A stretch of DNA of 64,000 bases from an uncultured Lachnospiraceae bacterium (GTDB lineage: Bacteria; Bacillota; Clostridia; Lachnospirales; Lachnospiraceae), in contig CAJTLB010000007.1 in NCBI GenBank assembly GCA_910577045.1, positions 1 to 64,000 of the forward strand, written 5' to 3'. Shown here in pieces: positions 17,046-26,314 of this stretch. The notes beneath the pieces were generated by a model. That model saw nothing but the letters and a program-made list of their open reading frames with translations. It did no database searches and was not told the DNA's origin. Made by a program: the position numbers and the translations under genes. Each line of letters starts with the position of its first letter. Position 1 is the first letter of the stretch.

Positions 17046-17088
17046 AACCTGTTAGAATAAGAAATCTTATTCTAACAGGTTCTTTTTT
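17046..17088. terminator. Bidirectional terminator
   Basis: A perfect 16-bp stem (17046-17061 with 17066-17081) with a 4-base loop has an A-run before it and TTTTTT after. It ends both the sigma-like gene on the + strand and the PBP gene on the - strand. Confidence 0.9.
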
Positions 17089-19858
17089 ATCGGTTTATTT
17101 GCCAATGCCCTGGTACGCCGGAAGGAGTGCTTGGGACATTTGGCCCAAAAAACTCATTATATTCTGTAGCAGGGTCTGTTTCCGTAGGGATAGGGATACC
17201 TGGGACAGTTGGATCATCTACAGGAGGTAGCATAGCTTCTTCTGTATGGATTGGGCAATAATTATCTTTTAAAGTTTCAGGCATAATATAGGTTAAATCC
17301 TCTGAATTTTTTAAAATAGCAGCCGATTCTTCTGGGTTTCCTGCATTTGGGGAAATTGTAGAAGGGATATTGGCAGTATTAATATAAACATGTTCTTCTA
17401 AGGATTCAGCAGGGCAGTTTTCTGTAGCAAGTGCGCCGCTGTCTTTACATACTGTAATCTTAATATGGTTGTCACAGCTTTCTGTTGGTTCGGAACCCTT
17501 TACAAAATATTCTGTATATACCATAGAACCTCTAGGATCGTGGTTGCACAGGCCATCTACAGCAATTTTCCCAGATTTTTTACAAATGGTTACTTGTATT
17601 AAGCCATCTGGCCTTGCAGGCAAGCTTTTAGTTTCTAAATTTTCATGTATCCTGCTCATAATTTTGCCCCAAAGTGCACGATGGTAACTTCTTTCATTCC
17701 CAACTTGAGGACGGTTTTCATCATAGCCAGACCAAATGCCTGCGGTATAATAGGGAGTAAAGCCAACAAACCATACATCATTATAATCGGAGGTAGAACC
17801 TGTTTTTCCAGCAGTCGGCATATTGCTAACACGTGCTGCTGTACCAGTACCACTGGTAACTACATCCTGCATAGCACTTGTTAAAAGGTATGCAGTAGTT
17901 TCTTTAATAACACGGTGGCTTTCTGGAGTATTGTCGATTAAAATATTGCCATTGTGGTCTAAAACCTTTGTATAGTAGATTGGTTCCGTATAAACCCCAC
18001 TATTGGCAATAGCAGCATAAGCAGCTGTTAGTTCTAGGTTTGTAACCCCATCTGTAATGCCACCCAGTGCTAAAGAGTAATTAATGTCAGAATACGTATT
18101 TCCATTGGAATTAACCCTGCTTTCTACTAAGGTAGAAAACCCAAAATTACTAAGATAGCTAAAACCAAGGCTTGGTGTAATATCCGCAATTGTTTTAACA
18201 GCAACTACATTGACGGAATCCCGGATCGCTTCACGGATTGTAGTAAAGCCTTTATATCTTCTGTCATAATTATTAAAGGGATACCCATCTGGGGAAATAT
18301 AGCCTGATTCATCATATTGTACAGAGGCAAGGGTAAAACCAGCAGTATCTAATGCAGCAGCATAAGCAGCAACTACTTTAAAGGTAGAACCTGGCTGCCT
18401 AGTAGAAGAGGTAGCACGGTTTAAGGAACGGTTTACCTCTTTAATGCCACGTTCACCAACAATGGCTTTTACATAGCCAGTGGCCTGATCCATAACAACA
18501 AAGGAAGATTGTGGCTGTGGCGTATAAATAATATTTTCTCCAAGTTCAATATCAGAAGGTAAAAGTTTGTTTGCCTTAAAAGTAGCAATTGCAGAATCTG
18601 CATCTTCTTTGGAATTAAAAATAAGTTTAAAGAAGCGGTCTGCTGCAATCTCGTGGTCTTCGTCACCATTTTTATAATAACTTTCTAAAGAACGCTCGCT
18701 AAAATTTTCTTTGGTGCCATCTGCATGTTGGATAGACCATGCCCAAGTAATCGAATATTTGGCATCAGCAGGGAAATTCTCTTCATTTTGGAATTCCTCA
18801 TCACAAATTTGTTGAATTGCTTTATCCTGTGTAGTATAAACGCTTAATCCTCCTGCAAAGGCAAGCTGTTGTGCCTGTGCCTCTGTATAGCCTTTTTTGG
18901 TCTGTAAATCATAAATAAGCTGAGAAAGGGTTGCATCAACAAAAGAACTATACACAGATAGATTGTTTTGATATTCTATATTATTATTTTCGATACGGGT
19001 GTACACATCATCTGCCATTGCCTCATCATATTCCGCTTGTGTAATATGCCCAAAGTCCCGCATGTTTTTCAATACTTGGACCCGGCGGTTATTATTATTT
19101 TTGGGATAATAAATAGGGTTATTCCCAGAAGGGTTCTGGGTAATAGCGGCAATAACGGCAGATTCAGAAATAGTTAAATCCCAGACATCTTTATTAAAAT
19201 ACCGTCTGGAGGCTGCTTGTACGCCTAATGTATTACTTCCTAAGTTGATCATGTTTAGGTAGTTTTCTAAAATCTCTTCTTTGCTGTAAATTTTTTCTAG
19301 TTCAATGGCAAGGAATTGTTCTTGAAGTTTACGCTTAACGCTGACCATAAAGTTATCTTCTCCCATGCCGCTGTTAAAGATTTTATTTTTTAACAATTGT
19401 TGGGTAATTGTACTGGCACCTTCTGTAAATTTTCCCCCTTTTGCAATTCCCCTATATGCAGCACGGAAAATACCTTTAATATCAATACCATTATGTTCAA
19501 AGAAGCGTTGATCCTCGATATCCACAAAAGCGTAAATGAGATGCTTTGGCATTTCATCAATGCTTGCTGAGACACGGTTCGACCCAGTCATAACAAGGGA
19601 AGCAATTTCTTCCCCATCTGTGTTGTAAAGTTTAGAAGCATAGCCTTCTGGTGTTAAATCTATGGTGGATATATCAGGAGCGTTGTCGATAATACCCTTT
19701 ACCATGCCAAGGCCTGCACAGCCAATAAAAACACCACTAATTAAAATTACAACAAGAAATACCTTTATTATAGTAATGCCCAGCTTTGTACTCAGTTTTT
19801 TGGATTTTGAGGTTATTTTTTTCTGTTTGGCAGAAATGCCATTTTTTCCATAATTCAT
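17087..19858 (-). CDS. Class A penicillin-binding protein (bifunctional PBP1A type)
   Basis: This 923-residue membrane protein polymerises glycan strands and cross-links peptides in peptidoglycan. It has a short cytoplasmic N-terminus, one membrane helix (about 25-50), a GT51 glycosyltransferase domain with catalytic E115 in IEDQRFFEHNG, and a transpeptidase domain with S491-TFK494, SVN and K685-TG. A Cys-containing C-terminal extension of about 200 residues ends in a Pro-rich tail. The start at 19858 has AAGGAGG nearby; an upstream in-frame extension lacks a ribosome site. A -10 box TATAAT lies on the - strand at 19884-19889. It is convergent with the genes to its left. Confidence 0.93.
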   Translation of the reverse strand: MNYGKNGISAKQKKITSKSKKLSTKLGITIIKVFLVVILISGVFIGCAGLGMVKGIIDNAPDISTIDLTPEGYASKLYNTDGEEIASLVMTGSNRVSASIDEMPKHLIYAFVDIEDQRFFEHNGIDIKGIFRAAYRGIAKGGKFTEGASTITQQLLKNKIFNSGMGEDNFMVSVKRKLQEQFLAIELEKIYSKEEILENYLNMINLGSNTLGVQAASRRYFNKDVWDLTISESAVIAAITQNPSGNNPIYYPKNNNNRRVQVLKNMRDFGHITQAEYDEAMADDVYTRIENNNIEYQNNLSVYSSFVDATLSQLIYDLQTKKGYTEAQAQQLAFAGGLSVYTTQDKAIQQICDEEFQNEENFPADAKYSITWAWSIQHADGTKENFSERSLESYYKNGDEDHEIAADRFFKLIFNSKEDADSAIATFKANKLLPSDIELGENIIYTPQPQSSFVVMDQATGYVKAIVGERGIKEVNRSLNRATSSTRQPGSTFKVVAAYAAALDTAGFTLASVQYDESGYISPDGYPFNNYDRRYKGFTTIREAIRDSVNVVAVKTIADITPSLGFSYLSNFGFSTLVESRVNSNGNTYSDINYSLALGGITDGVTNLELTAAYAAIANSGVYTEPIYYTKVLDHNGNILIDNTPESHRVIKETTAYLLTSAMQDVVTSGTGTAARVSNMPTAGKTGSTSDYNDVWFVGFTPYYTAGIWSGYDENRPQVGNERSYHRALWGKIMSRIHENLETKSLPARPDGLIQVTICKKSGKIAVDGLCNHDPRGSMVYTEYFVKGSEPTESCDNHIKITVCKDSGALATENCPAESLEEHVYINTANIPSTISPNAGNPEESAAILKNSEDLTYIMPETLKDNYCPIHTEEAMLPPVDDPTVPGIPIPTETDPATEYNEFFGPNVPSTPSGVPGHWQINR

Positions 19859-20096
19859 GGTATATATCCTCCTTATCCCACCCATTATATCAAAAAAGAG
19901 TATGTAAATAAAGTAAAAATTGAAAAGTTCACAATTCATTGCCTTTTCTTAAGAATTTACAAAAAAAATAGGTTTATTCCTAACTTTCAAATTTTATAGG
20001 AAATATTTTACTGCTAAAATATAATGTTAAAAAGGATAAATTTAAAAAATATGGCGAAATAGTGTAAGTAAGGGCTGATTTTGCGATGGAAAATAT

Positions 20097-20125
20097 TTGG
20101 AAGCAGAAGAAAAAGTATTTATAAT
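20097..20125 (+). promoter_or_regulatory. Promoter in the 19859-20189 gap
   Basis: TTGGAA (20097-20102) and TATAAT (20120-20125), 17 bases apart, lie about 65 bases before the DUF6514-like gene. The rest of this 331-base gap holds the upstream region of the PBP gene, AT-rich DNA and a small hairpin (AATAGG 20137-20142 with CCTATT 20149-20154). No gene is seen. Confidence 0.55.
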
Positions 20126-20189
20126 AAAATAGAAGGAATAGGACATTCCCTATTGCCTATTTCTTAGTTTGGAAGAAAAGGAGTAAAAA

Positions 20190-20492
20190 ATGAGAAGAGA
20201 TTATTTGATTGGCAGCACAGTAGTGTCACAACAAAACCAAAGGATAAGGCTAGAGTATTATTTGGTAGAAGAACTAAGAGATGCGAGTGGAATTTATTTA
20301 TATGGGATATTAATAAAAAGAGAAACAAAAGAGGCAGGTAAAATAGAAAGAATACAGGCTGTAGGCAAAGCAATTTCCTATTCAAAAGAATATGTGGAAA
20401 AAATGATTAGGATTTTTATGAAAAACACAGTTACGCCGATTAGTATGGAGGAATTAATTGATGAATATGTAAGCCAAACAATATGTGTGTAA
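20190..20492 (+). CDS. DUF6514-like small protein
   Basis: This 100-residue protein has no signal or membrane segment. The pattern YYLVEE ... YGILIKRE ... AISYSKEYVEKMIRIFMKNTVTPISMEELIDEYV fits my memory of the clostridial DUF6514 family, which usually carries a conserved YGI strand and a C-terminal 'N.V.P....D' helix. No function is known for that family. AAGGAG lies about six bases before the ATG. It stands alone between two promoters. Confidence 0.6.
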   Translation: MRRDYLIGSTVVSQQNQRIRLEYYLVEELRDASGIYLYGILIKRETKEAGKIERIQAVGKAISYSKEYVEKMIRIFMKNTVTPISMEELIDEYVSQTICV

Positions 20493-20506
20493 GCTTTGCT
20501 AAATAA

Positions 20507-20583
20507 ACGGACAAAAATTATAAGAAATTATGCAAATTGTACAAATTTGTCCGTTGACACCATAAGAAAAGATATGTTACGAT
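20507..20583 (+). promoter_or_regulatory. Promoter and inverted-repeat operator of the pectate-lyase-like gene
   Basis: TTGACA (20554-20559) and TACGAT (20578-20583), 18 bases apart, form the promoter. ACGGACAAA (20507-20515) and TTTGTCCGT (20546-20554) are a perfect 9-bp inverted repeat whose right arm ends at the first base of the -35 box, and a TTGTACAA palindrome lies between them. The placement suggests a regulator binding site. AAGGAGGG (20621-20628) precedes the ATG. Confidence 0.6.
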
Positions 20584-20632
20584 CATGTGGTAAAAAATGT
20601 AAGGGCTTACAGTAACAAAGAAGGAGGGTTTT

Positions 20633-23600
20633 ATGAGTAAGACATCAAGAAAAATTTTATCATGGTTGCTTACTATGGCTTTAGTGCTTGGGTTAATGCC
20701 ATTTGGGGCATTAGGAGGAATACAGGCAAAGGCTGATAATGGGATAGGAAATATAGAAATCAAAGCCCCAGCCAGCCAAGCAGTAAGTGGATCAGCAGTA
20801 ACATATGGGGTTGGGAAGGCTGCAATCCAAAAACATGAATTTAATGCAGAAAAGGAATTGGGGCCAGATGGACTTGATCTTGAATTAAAAGGCACGGTTC
20901 CAAATAATACTGTATTTGCGGATTATTTTACAGTAGGGGGAAAAGGTACTACAATAAGGGGAAATAGTAAACCTACTTATTCTTTAGAAGTAGCTAAGGA
21001 GGAGGGGAGTTGGATTGAATTTATTGTAACAGGAACGGCAAATGTTACATTACAAGTTAGTAGTACAGGAGGTTCTAATTTATCTCCCATTGGGTTAAAG
21101 AATAAAGATGGAAATTTTGTAGAAAATGATGAAAACACAAGTGTAACAATAGAAAATGGAATTAGTTTTGTTCAAGGCACAACATTTGTAGAAATAACTT
21201 ATACAAATTTAGAAGCAGGTCTTTATCAGATAGTATCTCCTAAGGGTACTAGCAATTCTAGAGGGACTCGGATTGCTTCTATTATAGTAGAAGAAGATAC
21301 CAGCGGCGGAACGCCTGCTGAGGGAAATTGCCCAGTGCCTACTTCTGTTTCTGCAGTAGAAGAAGATGCTGCTATTAAGATTACCTGGGAAGGCGATGAG
21401 TGCCAAGGTGATGGGAAGTATGAGGTAGCAGTTTCTATAGATGGCGCTGAATATAAGAAAATTTCTGGCTCTGCAACAACAGAAAAAACATATACTTATA
21501 CGCCAGCCGCATCAGGAAACTATAAGTTTTCCGTATATGGCATATTAGGCACCCAAAAATCAGCAGAAGTAGAATCTACTCCTATTGATTTTACATATCC
21601 ATTAGCGGCACCTGTAGTAAGTGCTACCATTGGAGATGGAAAAGTAAGCCTTTCTTGGAAGGAAGTAAAGGAAGCAACAAAATATGAGGTAAGGACATAT
21701 TTAAACGATCAAGAAATCACAGAAAAATTTTCAGAAGTAACAGATGCGACCACAATAACAATTGATGGTTTAACCAATAAGACAACATATAGTTTTATGG
21801 TTACTGCTGTTAGGAATACAGAAAAAGTAGATTCTGAAAAGATCGAGGCAACGCCAAAAGGGACAGAAGGAGAATTTGATGCAGTCCCAGGAATGAGGAT
21901 TATTAACCAAAACGGTGGGTTGCCATTGTTGATTACTAGAAATGCAGGGGATATTACTGCCCTTCAAAATGCCACATCAGGAGGTTTTGCAGGAGCAGGC
22001 ATTACAAACACGGGATTTTTATTGACAACAGATCCTTATAGTGGAGATTTTACCGTTACAGCAGATATAAAGGTAAATAAACAAGTGGCAACAGGGACTG
22101 GCAGGGGAATTTTCTTAGGTGCGTTTACAGGTGCAGAACAACAAGATCAATTATTTACTATAGCAGCAAGAAATGATGGGAATATAAAATGTTATTATTC
22201 CAAACTTACAAGTGGGGGGTTTACAAATAGTGCTACTGGTTCAGGAACTGTGTTAGAAGGAACTTTTACTGTAACACGGAAGGATGGGCAGTATACAGCC
22301 ACTTATAAATCAAAAGATGGTAGTGTAAGTTCAGCTACAAGTTCAACAGAAAGTGCTGGCAAAGTACCTATATCAGATGCTTTAGCAACAGGTGAGGTTT
22401 ATCTTGGGATTGCAATGTCTGGGGTAGAGGCTGAGATTACTAATTTAAAAATCACTGCGAATGGTACAACTATAATTGATGCGGCTTCTATGACTGGCAG
22501 TTATGCCCCAGAGAAAACACCATGGGGTGAGGTAGCTGCGCCTGTACTTGGCACGCCAGTGTTAGTAGCAGGAGACAGTGCTAAAATTGAAGTGCCATGG
22601 ACTATGGCAGTCGGTTTAGAGGGCGCAGATATATTCCGTGTCGTTATGTATGATGCAAATGGGAAAGAAGTGGCTGCAGAAACTATAAATTCGTCTGCAA
22701 CAGAAGGAAGTTTTATTTTTATACCAGAAGCTAGTGGGAATTATACCTTTAAAGGTATTGCAGAACGTGAAAATGAGGCAAATAAAGAATCTTCAGAGGT
22801 TTCTTACCAGAATTTTGTACTGCCAATTGCAAAGCCTGAGATTATTGTAATGAATGCAGGAGGCGGCAGCATAAAGGTAAGCTGGAAGGCTGTGCCAGAA
22901 GCAGTATCTTATAAAGTAGAGTATAAAGAGCAAGGGGCAGCTTCTTCTGTACTTGCAGCAGAAAATATTACAGGGGTAGAATATGTAATTCCTTCTTTAA
23001 CGGTAGGAAAAAGTTATGAAATTATAGTTACTGCTGTAAGGGGAGCAGATATGGCATCATCCGATGCAACAGCAATTGAAGTAAAAGATAAGGTAGAAAG
23101 AGCTTGGGAATTTGCATGGTTTGGAACTTCAACAAGCAAAGAGGCAAATACAATAGAAGTTTCACCGGATAAAGAAACAATTACCTTAAATTCTTGTACG
23201 ATTAAGGCAGATGGGTCTATTAATAAAAAAGGCGGGAAATTTATGCCTTTCTATGATGGGATATCATACTATTATACAGAAGTAGATCCTAAAAAGGAGA
23301 ATTTTGTTTTAACTGCAACATTCCATGTAGATTACTTAAATCCAAGTGTAGATGGGCAAGAAGGGTTTGGTATTGTAGTAAGAGATAGTATTGGGGAACA
23401 TGGCGTAAGTAGTAGTACCTTTATGACAAATTCTGCCTCTATTTATGCTACTAAAATAGAAGGTACTGTAAATGGTTCAAAAGTATCTTTAAAAGATGGG
23501 TTAGGGATACGTTTTACCACAGGCTTAACACCTGAATTAGTGAGTGCAAATGAGACAACAGGCGCTAAAAGCAAGACAGACGCGTTTATATGGGATCCAA

Positions 23601-25906
23601 AAGAAAATATTAAACAAGGCGGGGATTATACGCTGACAATGAAGAAAACAAATACAGGGTTCCATGCAGTATTAAATCATGATGAAAGCAACGAAATTAT
23701 AATGTATGATAATTACTGTGAAAAATTAACCGTATTAGATGAAGAAAAGATATATGTTGGGTTTGCAGCAGCTCGTGGCTGTAATGTAACAATTACGGAT
23801 ATTTCATTTACAACAACCGATCCGGCAACTGATCCAGCGGCAATACCGGAGCCAAAAGAAACGATTGACCCTTCTTACCGGGTAACTTCACCTACAACGT
23901 TTGGTTCTTCTGATTATAAGCTTGTCTTTGAATCAAATGCAGATGGAAAAGTCATAATTAAAAAGGGAAGCCAGACAGTAGAAGAAGCAGATGTATTGGC
24001 AGGGGAAGCATTGGATTACAAAACCACTCTTTCTACGGGGCAAAACCAGTTTGAAGTGACATTTACCCCAACAGAAGGATTTGAAACAGCAGATGGGGCA
24101 ATTTTGTCTACCTATGAGACAAAGACGCAGAATTTTACTGTAACATACAGGGATATTTCAACATCTACTAATACAATTTATGTAACGCCAGATGGGAAAT
24201 CAAGTGGAAAAGGAACAAAAGCATCACCACTTGATATTTATACGGCAGTTGCCTACGCAAAAGCAGGGCAGACAATTGTCCTAAAAGACGGGACTTACCA
24301 TATGACAGGAAAATTAAAAGTTGCTAGGGGCGTAGACGGGACTGAAGCAGAAAATATTGTAATGATGTCTGAAAAAGGTGGAAGGGCTATTTTAGATTTT
24401 GCTGGATGCCGTGGCAATTTTGAAATGTGGGGAAGTTACTGGCATGTATATGGCATTGATGTATGTAATACGGATGGAAATATTAAAGGTATACAAGTAG
24501 CAGGGCACCACAATATTTTTGAGTTAGTAAACACGTATAAAAATGGAGATACTGGTTTACAAGTTAGTGGCACATCAAATGAAACAAAAGATAAGTGGCC
24601 ATCCTATAATTTGATTTTAAATTGTACCTCTTATGACAATTGCGACCCTGGTTTTAATAATGCAGATGGGTTTGCAGCAAAATTAACTTGTGGGGAAGGA
24701 AATGTATTCCGTGGCTGTATTGCTTATAATAACTTAGATGATGGATGGGATTTATATTCTAAAGTAGAAAGTGGGCCTATTGGTGTTGTAACAATAGAAA
24801 ATTGCCTTGCTTATAGAAATGGTACCATTTTAGATGGAAGTGCAAGTGGAGATGGAAATGGCTTTAAGTTAGGTGGAGATGGGATTGCAGTCCCACATGT
24901 ATTGAAAAATTGTATTTCCTATGAAAATGATGCAAATGGCATTACAAGCAATAGTGATCCAGCGATTGTAGTAATCAATAATACTTCTGTGGGAAATAAG
25001 GGAACCAATTATTCTTTATATGGAAAAGGCAGCACACCATTAACATTTGTAGCAGAAAATAATATTTCCTATAAGGGAAGCAGCACAGACAGCATAGGGT
25101 TAGCTAGTTTGTATAATGCAACGAATTATTTTGATGGAATCAATACAGATGGAGAACAGATTACAGATAGCATGTTTGTCAGTGTAGATACTTCTATTTT
25201 ACCGGATCGTAAAGAAGATGGCAGCATTGATATGCACGGGTTGTTTGAATTAGGAGAAGGGGCACCTAGTAAAGCAGGCGCGACATTTACAGAAACGCCG
25301 GGTTCTGGTTCGGAATTAATATATGAAATTGTAGAAGGGAACCAGAATAATTCTAATTCAGGTAGTTCAGACAGTTCAGATAGTGACGATGACAGCAGTT
25401 CTGAAAATACAAGTTCTGTTTCTTCTGTACAAAAACCAGTTGAAGATGCAGGGGATACAACTGGAAATTGGATAAAAGATAGTAATGGTTGGTGGTACCA
25501 AAAGGCAGATGCTACTTATCCAGCAAATGGCTGGTTAAAAATAAAGGCAGAATGGTATTTATTTAATGGCAATGGCTATATGCAGACAGGCTGGCAGAAA
25601 GCAGCGGATAATAAGTGGTATTATTTGGACATCAATAATGGGGAGATGAAAACTGGCTGGATACAACCATCTGTAAACGGCGAGTGGTATTTCTTAGATT
25701 TAGTAAACGGAGATATGAGGACTGGCTGGATACAGGTAGATAGCAAATGGTATTTCCTTGATTTAGTAAATGGGAATATGAGGACTGGCTGGGTCCAGAC
25801 AGCAGATGGGAAATGGTATTACTTATATGCAGATGGATCTTGTGCAATCAATACAATTACGCCAGATGGATATAAAGTAGATGAAAATGGTGCATGGGTA
25901 AGGTAA
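20633..25906 (+). CDS. Large secreted pectate-lyase-like (PL9-type) protein with fibronectin III modules and choline-binding repeats
   Basis: This 1757-residue surface protein starts with a signal peptide (about 1-34, cut after AKA). A beta-rich module (about 40-220), two fibronectin-III-like domains (about 230-410), a laminin-G/CBM-like module (415-630), two more fibronectin-like domains (640-820) and another sugar-binding-like module (825-1065) follow. A right-handed beta-helix (about 1180-1560) carries NADGFAAKLTCGEGN (about 1342) and NNLDDGWDLY (about 1367), motifs typical of PL9 pectate lyases with their calcium-binding Asp residues. A Ser-rich linker leads to aromatic choline-binding-type repeats (about 1611-1757). 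It probably degrades pectin or polygalacturonate outside the cell while attached to the wall. Confidence 0.85.
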   Translation: MSKTSRKILSWLLTMALVLGLMPFGALGGIQAKADNGIGNIEIKAPASQAVSGSAVTYGVGKAAIQKHEFNAEKELGPDGLDLELKGTVPNNTVFADYFTVGGKGTTIRGNSKPTYSLEVAKEEGSWIEFIVTGTANVTLQVSSTGGSNLSPIGLKNKDGNFVENDENTSVTIENGISFVQGTTFVEITYTNLEAGLYQIVSPKGTSNSRGTRIASIIVEEDTSGGTPAEGNCPVPTSVSAVEEDAAIKITWEGDECQGDGKYEVAVSIDGAEYKKISGSATTEKTYTYTPAASGNYKFSVYGILGTQKSAEVESTPIDFTYPLAAPVVSATIGDGKVSLSWKEVKEATKYEVRTYLNDQEITEKFSEVTDATTITIDGLTNKTTYSFMVTAVRNTEKVDSEKIEATPKGTEGEFDAVPGMRIINQNGGLPLLITRNAGDITALQNATSGGFAGAGITNTGFLLTTDPYSGDFTVTADIKVNKQVATGTGRGIFLGAFTGAEQQDQLFTIAARNDGNIKCYYSKLTSGGFTNSATGSGTVLEGTFTVTRKDGQYTATYKSKDGSVSSATSSTESAGKVPISDALATGEVYLGIAMSGVEAEITNLKITANGTTIIDAASMTGSYAPEKTPWGEVAAPVLGTPVLVAGDSAKIEVPWTMAVGLEGADIFRVVMYDANGKEVAAETINSSATEGSFIFIPEASGNYTFKGIAERENEANKESSEVSYQNFVLPIAKPEIIVMNAGGGSIKVSWKAVPEAVSYKVEYKEQGAASSVLAAENITGVEYVIPSLTVGKSYEIIVTAVRGADMASSDATAIEVKDKVERAWEFAWFGTSTSKEANTIEVSPDKETITLNSCTIKADGSINKKGGKFMPFYDGISYYYTEVDPKKENFVLTATFHVDYLNPSVDGQEGFGIVVRDSIGEHGVSSSTFMTNSASIYATKIEGTVNGSKVSLKDGLGIRFTTGLTPELVSANETTGAKSKTDAFIWDPKENIKQGGDYTLTMKKTNTGFHAVLNHDESNEIIMYDNYCEKLTVLDEEKIYVGFAAARGCNVTITDISFTTTDPATDPAAIPEPKETIDPSYRVTSPTTFGSSDYKLVFESNADGKVIIKKGSQTVEEADVLAGEALDYKTTLSTGQNQFEVTFTPTEGFETADGAILSTYETKTQNFTVTYRDISTSTNTIYVTPDGKSSGKGTKASPLDIYTAVAYAKAGQTIVLKDGTYHMTGKLKVARGVDGTEAENIVMMSEKGGRAILDFAGCRGNFEMWGSYWHVYGIDVCNTDGNIKGIQVAGHHNIFELVNTYKNGDTGLQVSGTSNETKDKWPSYNLILNCTSYDNCDPGFNNADGFAAKLTCGEGNVFRGCIAYNNLDDGWDLYSKVESGPIGVVTIENCLAYRNGTILDGSASGDGNGFKLGGDGIAVPHVLKNCISYENDANGITSNSDPAIVVINNTSVGNKGTNYSLYGKGSTPLTFVAENNISYKGSSTDSIGLASLYNATNYFDGINTDGEQITDSMFVSVDTSILPDRKEDGSIDMHGLFELGEGAPSKAGATFTETPGSGSELIYEIVEGNQNNSNSGSSDSSDSDDDSSSENTSSVSSVQKPVEDAGDTTGNWIKDSNGWWYQKADATYPANGWLKIKAEWYLFNGNGYMQTGWQKAADNKWYYLDINNGEMKTGWIQPSVNGEWYFLDLVNGDMRTGWIQVDSKWYFLDLVNGNMRTGWVQTADGKWYYLYADGSCAINTITPDGYKVDENGAWVR
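25480..25850 (+). repeat. Choline-binding-type wall repeats (coding)
   Basis: About six imperfect 20-residue units of the GWWYQ / GWQKAADNKWYYLD / TGWIQ kind are encoded in tandem. The copies around 25715-25800 are most alike at the DNA level (ATGAGGACTGGCTGG twice), which suggests recent duplication. Such repeats hold proteins noncovalently on wall polymers. Confidence 0.8.
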
Positions 25907-25916
25907 TGTAAAAAGT

Positions 25917-25965
25917 ACAACCCCAGAAATACAGTTTTATTAGTATTTCTGGGGTTGTTTTATTT
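25917..25965 (+). terminator. Terminator of the pectate-lyase-like gene
   Basis: A perfect 15-bp stem (25917-25931 with 25944-25958), a 12-base loop and a T-rich tail follow the stop by 10 bases. Confidence 0.9.
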
Positions 25966-25996
25966 TTATAATCCTATAGATATTTATAATATCTAC

Positions 25997-26040
25997 TTGA
26001 CAAATCTTTCCTTTTTGCATATACTTTGATTATCAAAATA
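25997..26040 (+). promoter_or_regulatory. Fatty acid operon promoter with FabT-type operator
   Basis: TTGACA (25997-26002), a 17-base spacer and TATACT (26020-26025) form the promoter. The palindrome TTTGATTATCAAA (26025-26037) starts at the last base of the -10 box and covers the start site. It matches the known streptococcal FabT operator core (consensus ANTTTGATTATCAAATT), so a MarR-family repressor sensing acyl-ACP is the likely regulator. No fabT gene is in the window. Confidence 0.8.
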
Positions 26041-26075
26041 TTTAAAAATCAAAATAATTAGAGAAGGAGACAATT

Positions 26076-26309
26076 ATGCTTGAGAAAATGAAATCAATGA
26101 TTGCAGCACAATTAGGGGTAAAAGAAGAAACTATTACAAAGGAATCTAATTTAAAAGAGGATTTAGGCGCAGATTCTTTAGATTTATTCCAATTAGTAAT
26201 GGATTTGGAAGATGAGTATGCGGTTAAGATTCCATCAGAGGATTTGGAATCTCTTGTTACAGTAGGAGATGTAATGGAATATTTGCAAGGTAAAGGGGTA
26301 GAGGATTAG
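26076..26309 (+). CDS. acpP: Acyl carrier protein
   Basis: This 77-residue acidic carrier holds growing acyl chains on phosphopantetheine. The attachment Ser is S34 in the conserved GADSLDLFQLVMDLE. First gene of the fatty acid operon, with AGAAGGAG upstream; fabK follows after 5 bases. It acts in the cytoplasm with every Fab enzyme encoded downstream. Confidence 0.95.
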   Translation: MLEKMKSMIAAQLGVKEETITKESNLKEDLGADSLDLFQLVMDLEDEYAVKIPSEDLESLVTVGDVMEYLQGKGVED

Positions 26310-26314
26310 GACGA

